Positions 40,576 through 57,182 of a stretch of 64,000 bases of DNA are shown piece by piece. The notes below the pieces were generated by a model. It did not search any database. It had not been told where the DNA came from and was given only the letters and a program-made list of their open reading frames with translations. The position numbers and the translations under genes are program-made. The DNA is from Sphingobium sp. EM0848. GTDB lineage: Bacteria; Pseudomonadota; Alphaproteobacteria; Sphingomonadales; Sphingomonadaceae. The stretch lies in the NCBI RefSeq assembly GCF_013375555.1, contig NZ_JABXWB010000001.1:1-64000 (forward strand). The letters are read 5' to 3'. The number at the start of each line of letters is the position of its first letter. Position 1 is the first letter of the stretch.

Positions 40576-42198
40576 ATGTTGCGCCTTTCCGGATTGAAAC
40601 TGCCCCTCGACCACCCCGCCGAGGCGATGCCCGTCGCCATTTGCGAGCGCCTTGGCCTCGCGCCGCAGGAGCTGCTCAGCCATGTCGTGGTACGTCGCGG
40701 CAATGATGCGCGGCGCAAGAATGCGATCCAGCTCGTCTATACCGTCGATGTCGAGGTGACGGACGAAGCCGGGGTGCTGGAGCGGTTCGCGAAGGACCAT
40801 GATGTCCGGCCGCGCCCGGATACCGACTATAAATTCGTGGCAAGAGCGCCTGCGGGCTGGTCAGGCAAGCGACCCGTCGTCATCGGGGCAGGGCCATGCG
40901 GGCTGTTCGCGGGGTTGATCCTCGCGCAAATGGGGTTCCGTCCGATCATCCTCGACCGGGGCAAGGTGGTGCGGGAACGAACCAAGGATACCTGGGGCCT
41001 GTGGCGCCGCGCCGAACTCAATCCCGACAGCAATGTGCAGTTCGGGGAGGGCGGGGCGGGCACCTTCTCCGACGGCAAGCTTTATTGCCGGGTGAAGGAC
41101 CCGCGTTTTCTGGGCCGCAAGGTGCTGGAGGAATTTGTCGCGGCGGGCGCGCCCGACGACATATTGACCGAGGCGCATCCGCATATCGGCACGTTCCGCC
41201 TCGTTTCGATGGTGGAATCGATGCGCCGCCAGATCGAGGCGCTGGGCGGCGAATATCGCTGGCAGCATCGCGTCGATGAACTGGAACTGGAGCGGCAGGG
41301 CGACGGCACGCGGCGGCTGCGCGGCCTGCATCTGGCGGACGGTAGCTTCATCGAGGCGGATCATGTCGTCCTGGCGGTGGGCCACAGCGCCCGCCCGACC
41401 TTTGAGATGCTCCACGCGAAGGGCGTGCATATCGGGGCGAAGCCCTTTTCCATCGGCGTGCGGATCGAACATCCGCAAAGCTGGATCGACCGGGCGCGCT
41501 ACGGCAATTGCGCGGGGCATCCGCTGCTGGGCGCGGCGGCCTACAGCCTCGCCCATCATTGCGGCAACGGTCGCACGGTCTACAGCTTCTGCATGTGTCC
41601 GGGCGGGCGGGTCGTGGCGGCGACTTCCGAAGAGGGGCGCGTCGTCACCAATGGCATGAGCCAATATTCGCGGGCCGAATTCAACGCCAATTCGGGCCTT
41701 GTCGTCGGTATCGACCCGGAGCGCGACTATCCGGGTGGGCCGCTGGCGGGGATCGAATTGCAGCGCCATTGGGAGTCCATGGCCTTTGTCGCGGGCGGGG
41801 AATCCTATCATGCGCCGGGCCAGACAGTGGGGGATTTCCTCGCCGGGCGGCCTTCGACCGAATTGGGTCAGGTCATTCCGTCCTACAAGCCGGGGGTCGC
41901 CATGACCGACCTGTCACGCTGCCTCCCCGACTTTGTGCTGGAGGCGTTTCGCGAGGCGATCCCGGTTTTCGGGCGGCAGATCGCCAATTACGACCACCCC
42001 GATGCGGTAATGACGGGGGTGGAAACGCGCACCTCTTCCCCCATCCGCATCACACGCGGCAAGGATTATCAGAGCCTCAATGTCGCGGGCCTGTATCCGG
42101 CGGGCGAGGGGGCGGGCTATGCGGGGGGAATCCTCTCCGCCGCGATCGACGGCATCAAGGTGGCCGAAGCGGTGGGCCTTGGCATCATGGCAGGCTGA
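40576..42198 (+). CDS. FAD-dependent oxidoreductase (COG2509-type)
   Basis: 540-residue flavoprotein of the uncharacterised FAD-dependent dehydrogenase group. An N-terminal 95-residue domain (LRLSGLKLPLDHPAEAM) precedes the Rossmann motif VVIGAGPCGLFAG (GAGPCG 104-109). The end has SLNVAGLYPAGEGAGYAGGI, the usual FAD-binding C-terminal motif. Cytoplasmic; substrate unknown. It starts 42 bases after the PepSY gene and may be read through from the uptake operon. Confidence 0.88.
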   Translation: MLRLSGLKLPLDHPAEAMPVAICERLGLAPQELLSHVVVRRGNDARRKNAIQLVYTVDVEVTDEAGVLERFAKDHDVRPRPDTDYKFVARAPAGWSGKRPVVIGAGPCGLFAGLILAQMGFRPIILDRGKVVRERTKDTWGLWRRAELNPDSNVQFGEGGAGTFSDGKLYCRVKDPRFLGRKVLEEFVAAGAPDDILTEAHPHIGTFRLVSMVESMRRQIEALGGEYRWQHRVDELELERQGDGTRRLRGLHLADGSFIEADHVVLAVGHSARPTFEMLHAKGVHIGAKPFSIGVRIEHPQSWIDRARYGNCAGHPLLGAAAYSLAHHCGNGRTVYSFCMCPGGRVVAATSEEGRVVTNGMSQYSRAEFNANSGLVVGIDPERDYPGGPLAGIELQRHWESMAFVAGGESYHAPGQTVGDFLAGRPSTELGQVIPSYKPGVAMTDLSRCLPDFVLEAFREAIPVFGRQIANYDHPDAVMTGVETRTSSPIRITRGKDYQSLNVAGLYPAGEGAGYAGGILSAAIDGIKVAEAVGLGIMAG

Positions 42199-42486
42199 CG
42201 GGCGGGAAATCGAGTCGCCCTGACGGCCATATTTGCGTCGATCCGGTAAAATCGATCCAGAAAAACGGCTTGCCCGCCGCTATTCCGATAGGGTCGGAAG
42301 AGAGCGATGGAATGCGGAGATGAACGGCCTTTTGAAATTATCGATATGCTGATGAGATCATTGGCCTATATTCATTACTCAATAAAGCGTCTTTGTAATA
42401 TATAGCTTCGCGCCGCTTTTCGACCGGCCAGATGCCGCCGCAGCCGCACATCAATGAATACCCAGAACCATGCAGAGGAGGCCTCC
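42199..42486. other. AT-richer intergenic region
   Basis: This 288-base gap is visibly AT-richer than its flanks, with TATATA near 42399-42404 that could be a -10 element for the next gene. A GAGGAGG ribosome site ends it. No coding potential or recognisable element otherwise. Confidence 0.5.
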
Positions 42487-42993
42487 ATGCAAGCCAAGCC
42501 CTTGATCGTGGCGCTTTGCTCATCCCTGCTGTTTTCAACAGGGGTCAGTGCCAGACAAACGGGGGACCAGTTGACTGTGGTCGCGTCACCCGAACAGGAA
42601 GTCACTTACAAGAAATGGTCGAACCGGACCGAGACCCGGTTGACCAGCAGCATCCGCCGGGCGGCCAATTCCGACCCGGATCGCAGTGCCATCGGCTATA
42701 GCCGGGTCCTGTTCCGGCTGGATGGTGCGGGGCGGCCACAGGCCATCGCCCTTGCCCAGCCCTCTACATCGCGCTCCATCGACCGGATATCGGTGAAGGC
42801 GGTCAGGACCATGGGCAGGCTGACCCCGCTGCCGCAGGGGATCGCCAATGATTCCAAGTTCGAGGCCTGGATCGTCGTCGCCAACGATGCCTGGCAGAGG
42901 GACGATATGATGAACCAGCTGCGTGCGGATCATCATGCGCGGGTCCTGGCGCAGGCGACTGGGGAGCAGCCAGTCCTGATCGCGGCGCGCTGA
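42487..42993 (+). CDS. Exported TonB C-terminal-like domain protein
   Basis: 168-residue protein with a signal peptide (1-22, ending GVSARQ) and one domain with the rhythm of a TonB C-terminal domain: SRVLFRLDGAGRPQAIALAQPS, then SIDRISVKAVRTMGRLTPLPQ (given in pieces: LDGAGRPQAIAL, SIDRISVKAVRTM, LTPLPQGI). It has no transmembrane anchor and no Pro-rich linker, so it cannot act as a normal TonB. The start at 42487 follows AGAGGAGG. Function unknown; an adaptor or energy-independent binder is possible. Confidence 0.72.
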   Translation: MQAKPLIVALCSSLLFSTGVSARQTGDQLTVVASPEQEVTYKKWSNRTETRLTSSIRRAANSDPDRSAIGYSRVLFRLDGAGRPQAIALAQPSTSRSIDRISVKAVRTMGRLTPLPQGIANDSKFEAWIVVANDAWQRDDMMNQLRADHHARVLAQATGEQPVLIAAR

Positions 42994-43283
42994 ACGCTGC
43001 CTCCCTCCCCCCTTGGGGGCGTTTCGCGTCGCGGAGTCTGGAAGGACGATCGATGAGCGGTGGATTGCGTCCATCCGCCCTTGCGTCCTTCCAGCTTCCG
43101 CGCGACGACAGGATCGCCTGATCGCGGCCTGTCTGAGCGGCTCCGGCATGTGCCGGGGCCGTCTCTTTTGCCATCCATGGGCCATGGAGTTCCTGGAACA
43201 TGGCGGGAATTGCACGCAATTACAGGCAATCAGAGCGGTGCGTTGCCCGATCTGCTGCATGACTGATTTTCTTTGGAAAAGTC
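42994..43283. other. Intergenic region downstream of TonB-C-like gene
   Basis: 290 bases without a supported gene. It holds one terminator-like hairpin on the plus strand (43139-43169); otherwise I see nothing. Confidence 0.6.
43139..43169 (+). terminator. Terminator-like hairpin
   Basis: GGCTCCGGCATGTGCCGGGGCC (given by position 43139-43160) folds into a strong stem with one G-U pair and is followed by GTCTCTTTT on the plus strand. It lies about 145 bases after the stop of the TonB-C-like gene. Confidence 0.65.
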
Positions 43284-43357
43284 TGGATGCCCGACAAGGA
43301 TTCGAACCTTGATTGACGGAGTCAGAGTCCGCTCTCTTACCATTAGAGGATCGGGCA
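43284..43357 (-). tRNA. tRNA-Gln (anticodon CTG)
   Basis: A complete cloverleaf reads on the minus strand: acceptor TGCCCGA/TCGGGCA, D arm CTCTAATGGTAAGAG, anticodon arm GCGGA-CTCTGAC-TCCGT with anticodon CTG, T arm CAAGG-TTCGAAT-CCTTG, discriminator T and an encoded CCA. 74 bases including CCA. Confidence 0.97.
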
Positions 43358-43472
43358 TCAGTGGCAGGCCAATGGCTCACCGGAGACGCGCAAATAGGCG
43401 GGGATTCGGGATTGGTCAAGAGACTTTGCGACAGGCTTTTGGCACAATTTCCCGGTCGCCGGTGCGTCGTCC

Positions 43473-43515
43473 AAAAAGAAAGCCCGCCGGAACAAGCTGT
43501 CGCTTCCGGCGGGCT
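43473..43515 (-). terminator. Rho-independent terminator of rpoBC
   Basis: On the minus strand a perfect 12-bp stem (AGCCCGCCGGAA / TTCCGGCGGGCT, 43481-43492 and 43504-43515, 11-base loop) is followed by a T-rich run TTCTTTTT. It lies 79 bases after the rpoC stop and before the tRNA-Gln gene. Confidence 0.92.
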
Positions 43516-43594
43516 CTTCACATGACCCCCATGGGCCATGAAGGTTGGGAACCGCTCCCCTAGATAGGAAGCGGTATCCCCTTTTTCAAAGCGC

Positions 43595-47851
<4,257 letters not shown>

Positions 47852-47860
47852 ATCTCAAGT

Positions 47861-47872
47861 CCCTCTAGAGGG
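47861..47872. other. 12-base palindrome over the rpoC ribosome site
   Basis: CCCTCTAGAGGG is a perfect palindrome ending about 10 bases upstream of the rpoC ATG, and its GAGGG half (minus strand) is the likely Shine-Dalgarno sequence. Pairing could hide the ribosome site. Confidence 0.6.
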
Positions 47873-47900
47873 TGTATTTTCTGGGGCGAAGGAAGGGGAG

Positions 47901-47923
47901 GGGCGCCGCTGTGAGCAGCGCCC
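47901..47923 (-). other. Hairpin between rpoB and rpoC
   Basis: A 9-bp stem with one G-U pair (47901-47909 with 47915-47923, 5-base loop) begins 7 bases after the rpoB stop. No T-run follows, so it is more likely an RNA processing or stability element than a terminator. Confidence 0.65.
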
Positions 47924-47930
47924 GGCAACC

Positions 47931-52094
<4,164 letters not shown>

Positions 52095-52193
52095 TGCGTA
52101 TCCTGCCTGTAGTTCGTCGAATTTTTTCGCATCGCAGCGAAAATTCAGCCTTTGCATGATCGCTTCCGGGGTGATTCGCCCCTTGGCTGCCAC

Positions 52194-52230
52194 GCAAAAA
52201 AGTGCGGGCCGGGACTGTCCGATCCGCACT
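52194..52230 (-). terminator. Terminator-like hairpin in the rpoB leader (possible attenuator)
   Basis: On the minus strand AGTGCGG / CCGCACT (52201-52207 and 52224-52230) form a 7-bp stem with a 16-base loop, followed by TTTTTTGCG. It is about 100 bases upstream of the rpoB start, inside the predicted transcript, so it would act as an attenuator rather than an end. Confidence 0.65.
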
Positions 52231-52363
52231 GTCAGCGTTTGTAACCCGCCGTTTTCGCCCCATTCCGCCGGTTTCGAGCGCTAAACGAAACCGATCCCCG
52301 AGCGATCCGGGGGACGGCCCCTGCCTCACCCGAAGGCGATGCGTGGACCGGATTTGAATGACC

Positions 52364-52392
52364 CATATAGGACCGTCGCCAGTGTTTGTGAA
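52364..52392 (-). promoter_or_regulatory. Predicted sigma70-type promoter of rpoBC
   Basis: On the minus strand TTCACA (52387-52392) and TATATG (52364-52369) are separated by exactly 17 bases. A transcript from here would have a leader of about 260 bases before the rpoB ATG. Confidence 0.6.
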
Positions 52393-52453
52393 GGGGGCAG
52401 GGGGCCTGATCCACTTTGATTGCCGTAAGGCGCCGTTGCTGTAGAGAGATGGC

Positions 52454-52489
52454 ATGATTCTTTCGCCTTTCAATCTCTTCCAGTGCTGA
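52454..52489 (+). other. Possible 11-residue leader ORF
   Basis: ATG to TGA encodes MILSPFNLFQC, preceded by GAGAGAT that could bind ribosomes. Its stop lies 4 bases before the receptor ATG at 52494, which itself lacks a clear Shine-Dalgarno sequence, so the receptor may be translated by coupling. Confidence 0.4.
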
Positions 52490-52493
52490 TGGC

Positions 52494-54770
52494 ATGAAGG
52501 AAGGCGCGTGGTTTTCCGGCGCGGCGCTCACCGGACTGGCGGTCGCGGCTGCCGTTCCAGCCCATGCCGGGGAACCAGCGCTGATCGTCACCGCCCGCCG
52601 CGTGGCGGAGGCGGAGGACAGGGTGCCGATCAGCATCGTCCGGCTCGACGCGGGGGACCTGGCGGACCGGGACGCGGATGATTTGCAGGACATTGCCCGC
52701 GCCGTCCCCAATCTCACCGTGCCCACTGTGGGCATCTTCGGCGCGCAGCAGCCCGCCATTCGGGGTGTCTATTCGAATATCGGCGCATCCACCATCGGCC
52801 TCTATGTCGACGATGTCCCGGTTCAGATCCGATCGCTAGAGGTGGCGGGCAATCCGGACCTGCGAACCTTCGACCTTGATCGGGTGGAGGTGCTGCGCGG
52901 TCCGCAGGGCACACTGTTCGGGGCCAACAGCATGGGCGGCACGATCCGCTATGTGACCCGTCAGCCGGAACTGGAGGGCATGAACGCGGCGATCAGCGGC
53001 GAGCTGGCGGCGGTCAGGGGTGGTGGCCTGACCCGCGAAATCCAGGGCGCCTTGGGCACCGCCATCGTGCCGGACCGACTGGGCGCCCGCATCAGCGGCT
53101 ATTATCGCCGCGATGCAGGGCTGATCGATCATGTCGACCCGGCTACCGGCGCGCCGGGGGCGGACGATATCGACCATGTCACGACCGCTGCTTTGCGCGG
53201 TGCGGCTACGGCCGCGGTGGGTGAGAAGCTGGAACTCACGCCAGCGCTTTTCTACCAGAGGACCGAGCGTGCGGACCTGCCCTTTTACGAAAGCGACCTT
53301 GGCCCGTTCCGCCAGTCGGCCAGCCTGCGCCAGCCCGGAAGGGACCGCTTCCTGCTGCCCAGCCTGACCATGCGGTTCGATCTGGGCAGCGCGACGCTGA
53401 CCAGCGCGACGGCCTGGCTCGAAAGGGACAATTGGCAGATCGTCGACTATTCGGGTTTTTTCGGTGAGATCGTGCTGGGTGGCGCGGTGCCGGGCATTCG
53501 CACGCCGGGCAGCAGCTTCAGCCGCACCACCGTCCATCAGCGTAGTTTCACGCAGGAAATCCGCATTGCGTCCCATGACGGCGATGCACCCTTTCGCTGG
53601 CTGATTGGTGGCTTCTACGGTCTTTCACGCATCGTCATGGAACAGCATGTGGTGGAGCCGGGCATAGAGACGCTCGCGAGGGAGCAGCTTGGCCTTGGCA
53701 TCGCGGATATTTTCGGACTGCCCTTGCTGCCGGGCGGAATAAGCTATCATAGCCGCCAGACGATCCGCGAGCGCACGCTGGCGGCCTTCGGCCAGCTGGA
53801 CTGGGCTTTCGCGCCGCGCTGGGAGGTGACGGCGGGGCTGCGTGTTTCCTATGCGCCGCTCTCCTTCCGGTTGATGTCCGAAGGGCCATTCGCAGGCGGC
53901 AGCAACGCCATCGGTCCCCGCCATCAGAAGGATGTGCCCGTCACCCCCTATGCCAGCCTGTCCTGGCGGCCCGGCGAAGGGCGCCTCGTCTATCTGAGCG
54001 CGGGCAAGGGGTTCCGCGGCGGCGGCACCAATGGCGCGGTGCCGGCGGATCAATGCAATGCCGATCTGTCGGCACTGGGCCGCAGCAGGGCGCCGGACAG
54101 CTATGGTTCGGACTCGCTCTGGAGCTATGAGGCGGGCGTGAAGGCGGGCGGGCGGCGCGTCACCATGTCGCTGGCCGCTTTTCGCATCGATTGGCAGCAG
54201 ATTCAGCAATCGATCACGCTGCCCAATTGCGGTTTCTCCTATATCGACAATCTGGGCGCTGCGCGGAACCAGGGGGTGGAACTGGCGGTGCAGGCAAGGC
54301 CGGTGCCGCCGCTGACGATCGCCCTGTCGCTGGGTTTCGTCGACGCGCGTTTCCGGCGCGCCATTGGACCGGACGGATCGGGAGCTATCGTCGCGGCGGG
54401 GGATCGCGTGCCCTATGTGCCGCGCTGGTCGGGGACGCTGGCGGCACGCTATGCCTTCGCCCTGCCGGGGAGGCTGGAGGGTTTCGTGCGGTCCGAATGG
54501 CAGCATGCGGGCCGTTATCGGCGTGCGCCTTCGGTCCATTCGATCGTCTATGATCCGCGCGTCTATGCGGGCGCGGGGAATGATGCCGTGCAGATCCGCC
54601 TTGGCGTGGGGCGGGACGGCTGGCGGCTTTCGGCCTTTGCCGACAATCTGCTCGACAGCCGCGCGATCCTCTTTCGCAATGCGGAACTGGTGCCGGTCAC
54701 GGGAGCGCCGCTGCGCGAAAGGGCGCAGCGCCCGCGGACGATCGGCCTGTCAGCCGGTCTCACGCTCTGA
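52494..54770 (+). CDS. TonB-dependent receptor
   Basis: 758-residue outer-membrane receptor: signal peptide (about 1-25, ending PAHAG), plug domain (LIVTARRVAE, QQPAIRGVYSN, EVLRGPQGTLFGANSMGG, IRYVTRQPE) and barrel with SYAPLSFR, LSAGKGFRGGG and SYEAGVKAG, ending in a short aromatic-poor strand GLSAGLTL. The GPQGTLFG form is typical of the large sphingomonad receptor group that imports complex organic ligands as well as iron chelates. The MFS gene is convergent and overlaps it by 21 bases at the 3' ends. Confidence 0.9.
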   Translation: MKEGAWFSGAALTGLAVAAAVPAHAGEPALIVTARRVAEAEDRVPISIVRLDAGDLADRDADDLQDIARAVPNLTVPTVGIFGAQQPAIRGVYSNIGASTIGLYVDDVPVQIRSLEVAGNPDLRTFDLDRVEVLRGPQGTLFGANSMGGTIRYVTRQPELEGMNAAISGELAAVRGGGLTREIQGALGTAIVPDRLGARISGYYRRDAGLIDHVDPATGAPGADDIDHVTTAALRGAATAAVGEKLELTPALFYQRTERADLPFYESDLGPFRQSASLRQPGRDRFLLPSLTMRFDLGSATLTSATAWLERDNWQIVDYSGFFGEIVLGGAVPGIRTPGSSFSRTTVHQRSFTQEIRIASHDGDAPFRWLIGGFYGLSRIVMEQHVVEPGIETLAREQLGLGIADIFGLPLLPGGISYHSRQTIRERTLAAFGQLDWAFAPRWEVTAGLRVSYAPLSFRLMSEGPFAGGSNAIGPRHQKDVPVTPYASLSWRPGEGRLVYLSAGKGFRGGGTNGAVPADQCNADLSALGRSRAPDSYGSDSLWSYEAGVKAGGRRVTMSLAAFRIDWQQIQQSITLPNCGFSYIDNLGAARNQGVELAVQARPVPPLTIALSLGFVDARFRRAIGPDGSGAIVAAGDRVPYVPRWSGTLAARYAFALPGRLEGFVRSEWQHAGRYRRAPSVHSIVYDPRVYAGAGNDAVQIRLGVGRDGWRLSAFADNLLDSRAILFRNAELVPVTGAPLRERAQRPRTIGLSAGLTL

Positions 54771-55940
54771 CGGGCGGATCAGCGCGACAAGGGGCGCCGC
54801 CGCCAGCGCCAGCGCCGCATAGACCAGCACCGGCAGGGCATAGCCGCCGCTCGCGAACCGCATCTGATCGGTCCATAGCGGCGCCAGCGCCCCCATCAGG
54901 CTGATGATCGCGGTGTTGATGCCCAGCAGCCGGGAAAAGGCGTCCGGCTCCACGACATCGGCCAGCAGCATCGATCCCGACTGACCCGGCAACGCGCTGG
55001 CGATGCCCCAGATCAGGACGAAGGCCGTAACCCCGCTGATCCCCATGGCGCGCACTCCGAGCAGCGTGAGCGTGCCGACCGCCAGCAGCATTGCCGTTCC
55101 GATCAGCGCCGGTTGCGCCCCGATCCGGTCGGCCAACATGCCGCCGAACAGCAGAGCGGGGAGGCCCAGCAAATTGGCAAGGCTGTAGGCGGCGACGGCC
55201 CCGGCCTGCGGCAGCCCCTGCGCCATCAGTCCGTCCACTGCGGCGAACAGCACGCCGTTGATCGCCAGTTGCAGCATCGTCGTCGCCATGACGATCCGGC
55301 GGAAATTTGCGCTGCGCAGGCCAGCGACCACGCCGTTGCCGCTAACCGCCGGAGCCTTGGCAATTCGCCCTCCCGGCACCGCCAGCAGCAGGGGCGGGCA
55401 GGCGAGTGCCATGGTCAGCGCACAAAGCCGCATCGCCGCGCGCCAGCCCCCATCGGTCATGGCGGCCCCGACCAGCGGCGGCACGACCGCGCCCGCCGCG
55501 ACAGCCGCGCCCAGGAATATGGCCAGCGCCAGCCCGCGCTGCTCCACATGACGCCGGGTGATGATCGCGATGCCGGGCACGATGGTCGATGCGCCGACGC
55601 CAGCGCCCGTCACCGCCATCGCCGCCGCCAGCGCGATACGATCCTGTGCCAGCGACGCGACGGCAAGGCCGGCGGCGCTGAGCGCGATCCCGCAAAACAG
55701 CACCGGTCGCGGGCCAAGGCGATCCAGCGCCCCGCCGACCGGCCAGGCGATGATGCTCATCGCCAGCAGGAAAGCCGTGGCCGCGTTTCCCACCGGGCCG
55801 CCGAAATCCGCTGCCATGGCGGGCAGGAACACGCCCAGCGACATCAGCGTGGCGCCCTGGATCAGCAAAGTGATGGCGGACAATGCCACCACCGGCAGCC
55901 AGATCGACAGAGCGGGAAAAAGGGCAGGCCGGGCGATCAC
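54750..55940 (-). CDS. MFS transporter
   Basis: Inner-membrane major facilitator of about 12 helices. I chose GTG at 55940, giving about 396 residues starting at the first hydrophobic segment; the region upstream has no homology and no better start, so the start is uncertain. The GGALDRLGPRPVL loop is the MFS motif A between helices 2 and 3. It may import or export the ligand of the neighbouring receptor; the direction cannot be read. Divergent from the LuxR-type regulator. Confidence 0.85.
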   Translation of the reverse strand: MIARPALFPALSIWLPVVALSAITLLIQGATLMSLGVFLPAMAADFGGPVGNAATAFLLAMSIIAWPVGGALDRLGPRPVLFCGIALSAAGLAVASLAQDRIALAAAMAVTGAGVGASTIVPGIAIITRRHVEQRGLALAIFLGAAVAAGAVVPPLVGAAMTDGGWRAAMRLCALTMALACPPLLLAVPGGRIAKAPAVSGNGVVAGLRSANFRRIVMATTMLQLAINGVLFAAVDGLMAQGLPQAGAVAAYSLANLLGLPALLFGGMLADRIGAQPALIGTAMLLAVGTLTLLGVRAMGISGVTAFVLIWGIASALPGQSGSMLLADVVEPDAFSRLLGINTAIISLMGALAPLWTDQMRFASGGYALPVLVYAALALAAAPLVALIRPSERETG

Positions 55941-56071
55941 GGAATCGGCTTTATCCGGTTTTGCGGCGAATTGAACGGGGTGATGTCTGATTTGTGCAAT
56001 GCGGTATGAGGCAGCCCGTGTAATCAGACCCGATCGAAACCTGTTGGGGGACGGGAGATAGGGGCGGCGCC

Positions 56072-57178
56072 ATGATCCGCACGGAAGATATTTATGACGC
56101 GGCAACCGATGACGATGCCTTCGATCGGCTGGCATCGACGCTGGCCGATGCGGTCGGCGCCCGGTCCGGGGTGCTGCATTGGGGCCTTGCACCCAATCAT
56201 GCCGTCGAGATTTCCTATTCGGGCTATTTCTCTCCCACGCAAATGGCCGTCTATGACGAGGAGTTTCAGGACGACGACATTTGGAGCGCGGCGATGGAGC
56301 GGGCCGGCAATGTCAATCGCGTCTGGAATGTCGAGGCGTTCGTGCCCTATCGGACCTATGAGAACAGCCGGATCTATAATGAGTGGATCAGATCGATGGG
56401 CGACGATACTTTCCGCTGCCTCGCCGGCGTGATCCGCAAGGACGGCGTCACCGGGCATATCGGCCTGCATCGCGGTCGCACGCAAAAGCCATTCGGCGTG
56501 CCGGAGGAGCGGGTGCTGCAGGAGAGCATCGGCCATATCGGCCGTATGTTCGCGATCCGCAGCAAGCTTGATCGCGCCCAGCATCATGGCCGGTCGTTGC
56601 AGGCGACGCTCGACATGCTGGGCCATGCGGTTTTCACGCTGCGTCCCGACGGCAGGCTGATCGACTGCAATCGCGGGGCGGATGCCCTGTTGCGCCGGGG
56701 CGATGCGCTGCTGCTGCGACAGCGACAGGTGAAGGCGCGCGACCCTCGCGACGACGAAGCCTTGCAGACGGCGCTGCGAGCGGCTTCCGTGCGACAGGGC
56801 GGACAGGGAAGCGCGATCTTCATCCATCGCGAACGGGGCTTTCCCTATATCTTGTCGATCGCGTCGGTGCGGGTCGGTGTCGAGCGGCAGATTGTCGCCA
56901 TCGCCACGGACCCGGATGAACGGGATGCGAGCCTCACTGATCGCATTCGCGCGCTTTACGGCCTGACTCGTGCGGAGGCGGAAGTGGCGCAGGCGCTTTG
57001 CGCGGGACAGGGGCTGGAGGAATTGTCGCAGGAGCGGGGCGTGACGCTCAACACGGTGCGGACGCAGATCAAGAATATCTATGTGAAGCTGGATTGCAGC
57101 CGCCAGTCCGAACTGGTCGCGCGGATCGGCACATTGCCACGGCTGAATGTTTGCGAGGATGGGGATGAGGTCCGGTAA
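56072..57178 (+). CDS. LuxR-type regulator with sensory N-terminus
   Basis: 368-residue transcription factor. The N-terminal part (about 1-190) is a GAF-like or autoinducer-like domain, the middle (about 180-295) looks PAS-like (MLGHAVFTLRPDGRLIDCN), and the C-terminal part (about 300-352) is a LuxR helix-turn-helix (LTRAEAEVAQALCAG, LNTVRTQIKNIYVKL). It probably senses a small molecule and controls the divergent MFS gene and perhaps the receptor. GGGAGAT lies before the ATG. Ligand unknown. Confidence 0.88.
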   Translation: MIRTEDIYDAATDDDAFDRLASTLADAVGARSGVLHWGLAPNHAVEISYSGYFSPTQMAVYDEEFQDDDIWSAAMERAGNVNRVWNVEAFVPYRTYENSRIYNEWIRSMGDDTFRCLAGVIRKDGVTGHIGLHRGRTQKPFGVPEERVLQESIGHIGRMFAIRSKLDRAQHHGRSLQATLDMLGHAVFTLRPDGRLIDCNRGADALLRRGDALLLRQRQVKARDPRDDEALQTALRAASVRQGGQGSAIFIHRERGFPYILSIASVRVGVERQIVAIATDPDERDASLTDRIRALYGLTRAEAEVAQALCAGQGLEELSQERGVTLNTVRTQIKNIYVKLDCSRQSELVARIGTLPRLNVCEDGDEVR

Positions 57179-57182
57179 ATCC

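Larger units (their letters stand above)
52095..52493. other. rpoB leader and divergent promoter region
   Basis: 399 bases between the divergent rpoB and TonB-dependent receptor genes. It holds a rpoB promoter (52364-52392), a terminator-like hairpin in the rpoB leader (52194-52230) and a short leader ORF for the receptor (52454-52489). No other gene or RNA is evident. Confidence 0.7.

Noticed and set aside
43284..43357. tRNA-Gln as a phage attachment site
   Set aside because: No integrase, no phage genes and no duplicated tRNA end nearby.
52494..55940. Siderophore biosynthesis cluster
   Set aside because: Only receptor, transporter and regulator are present; no synthetase genes.
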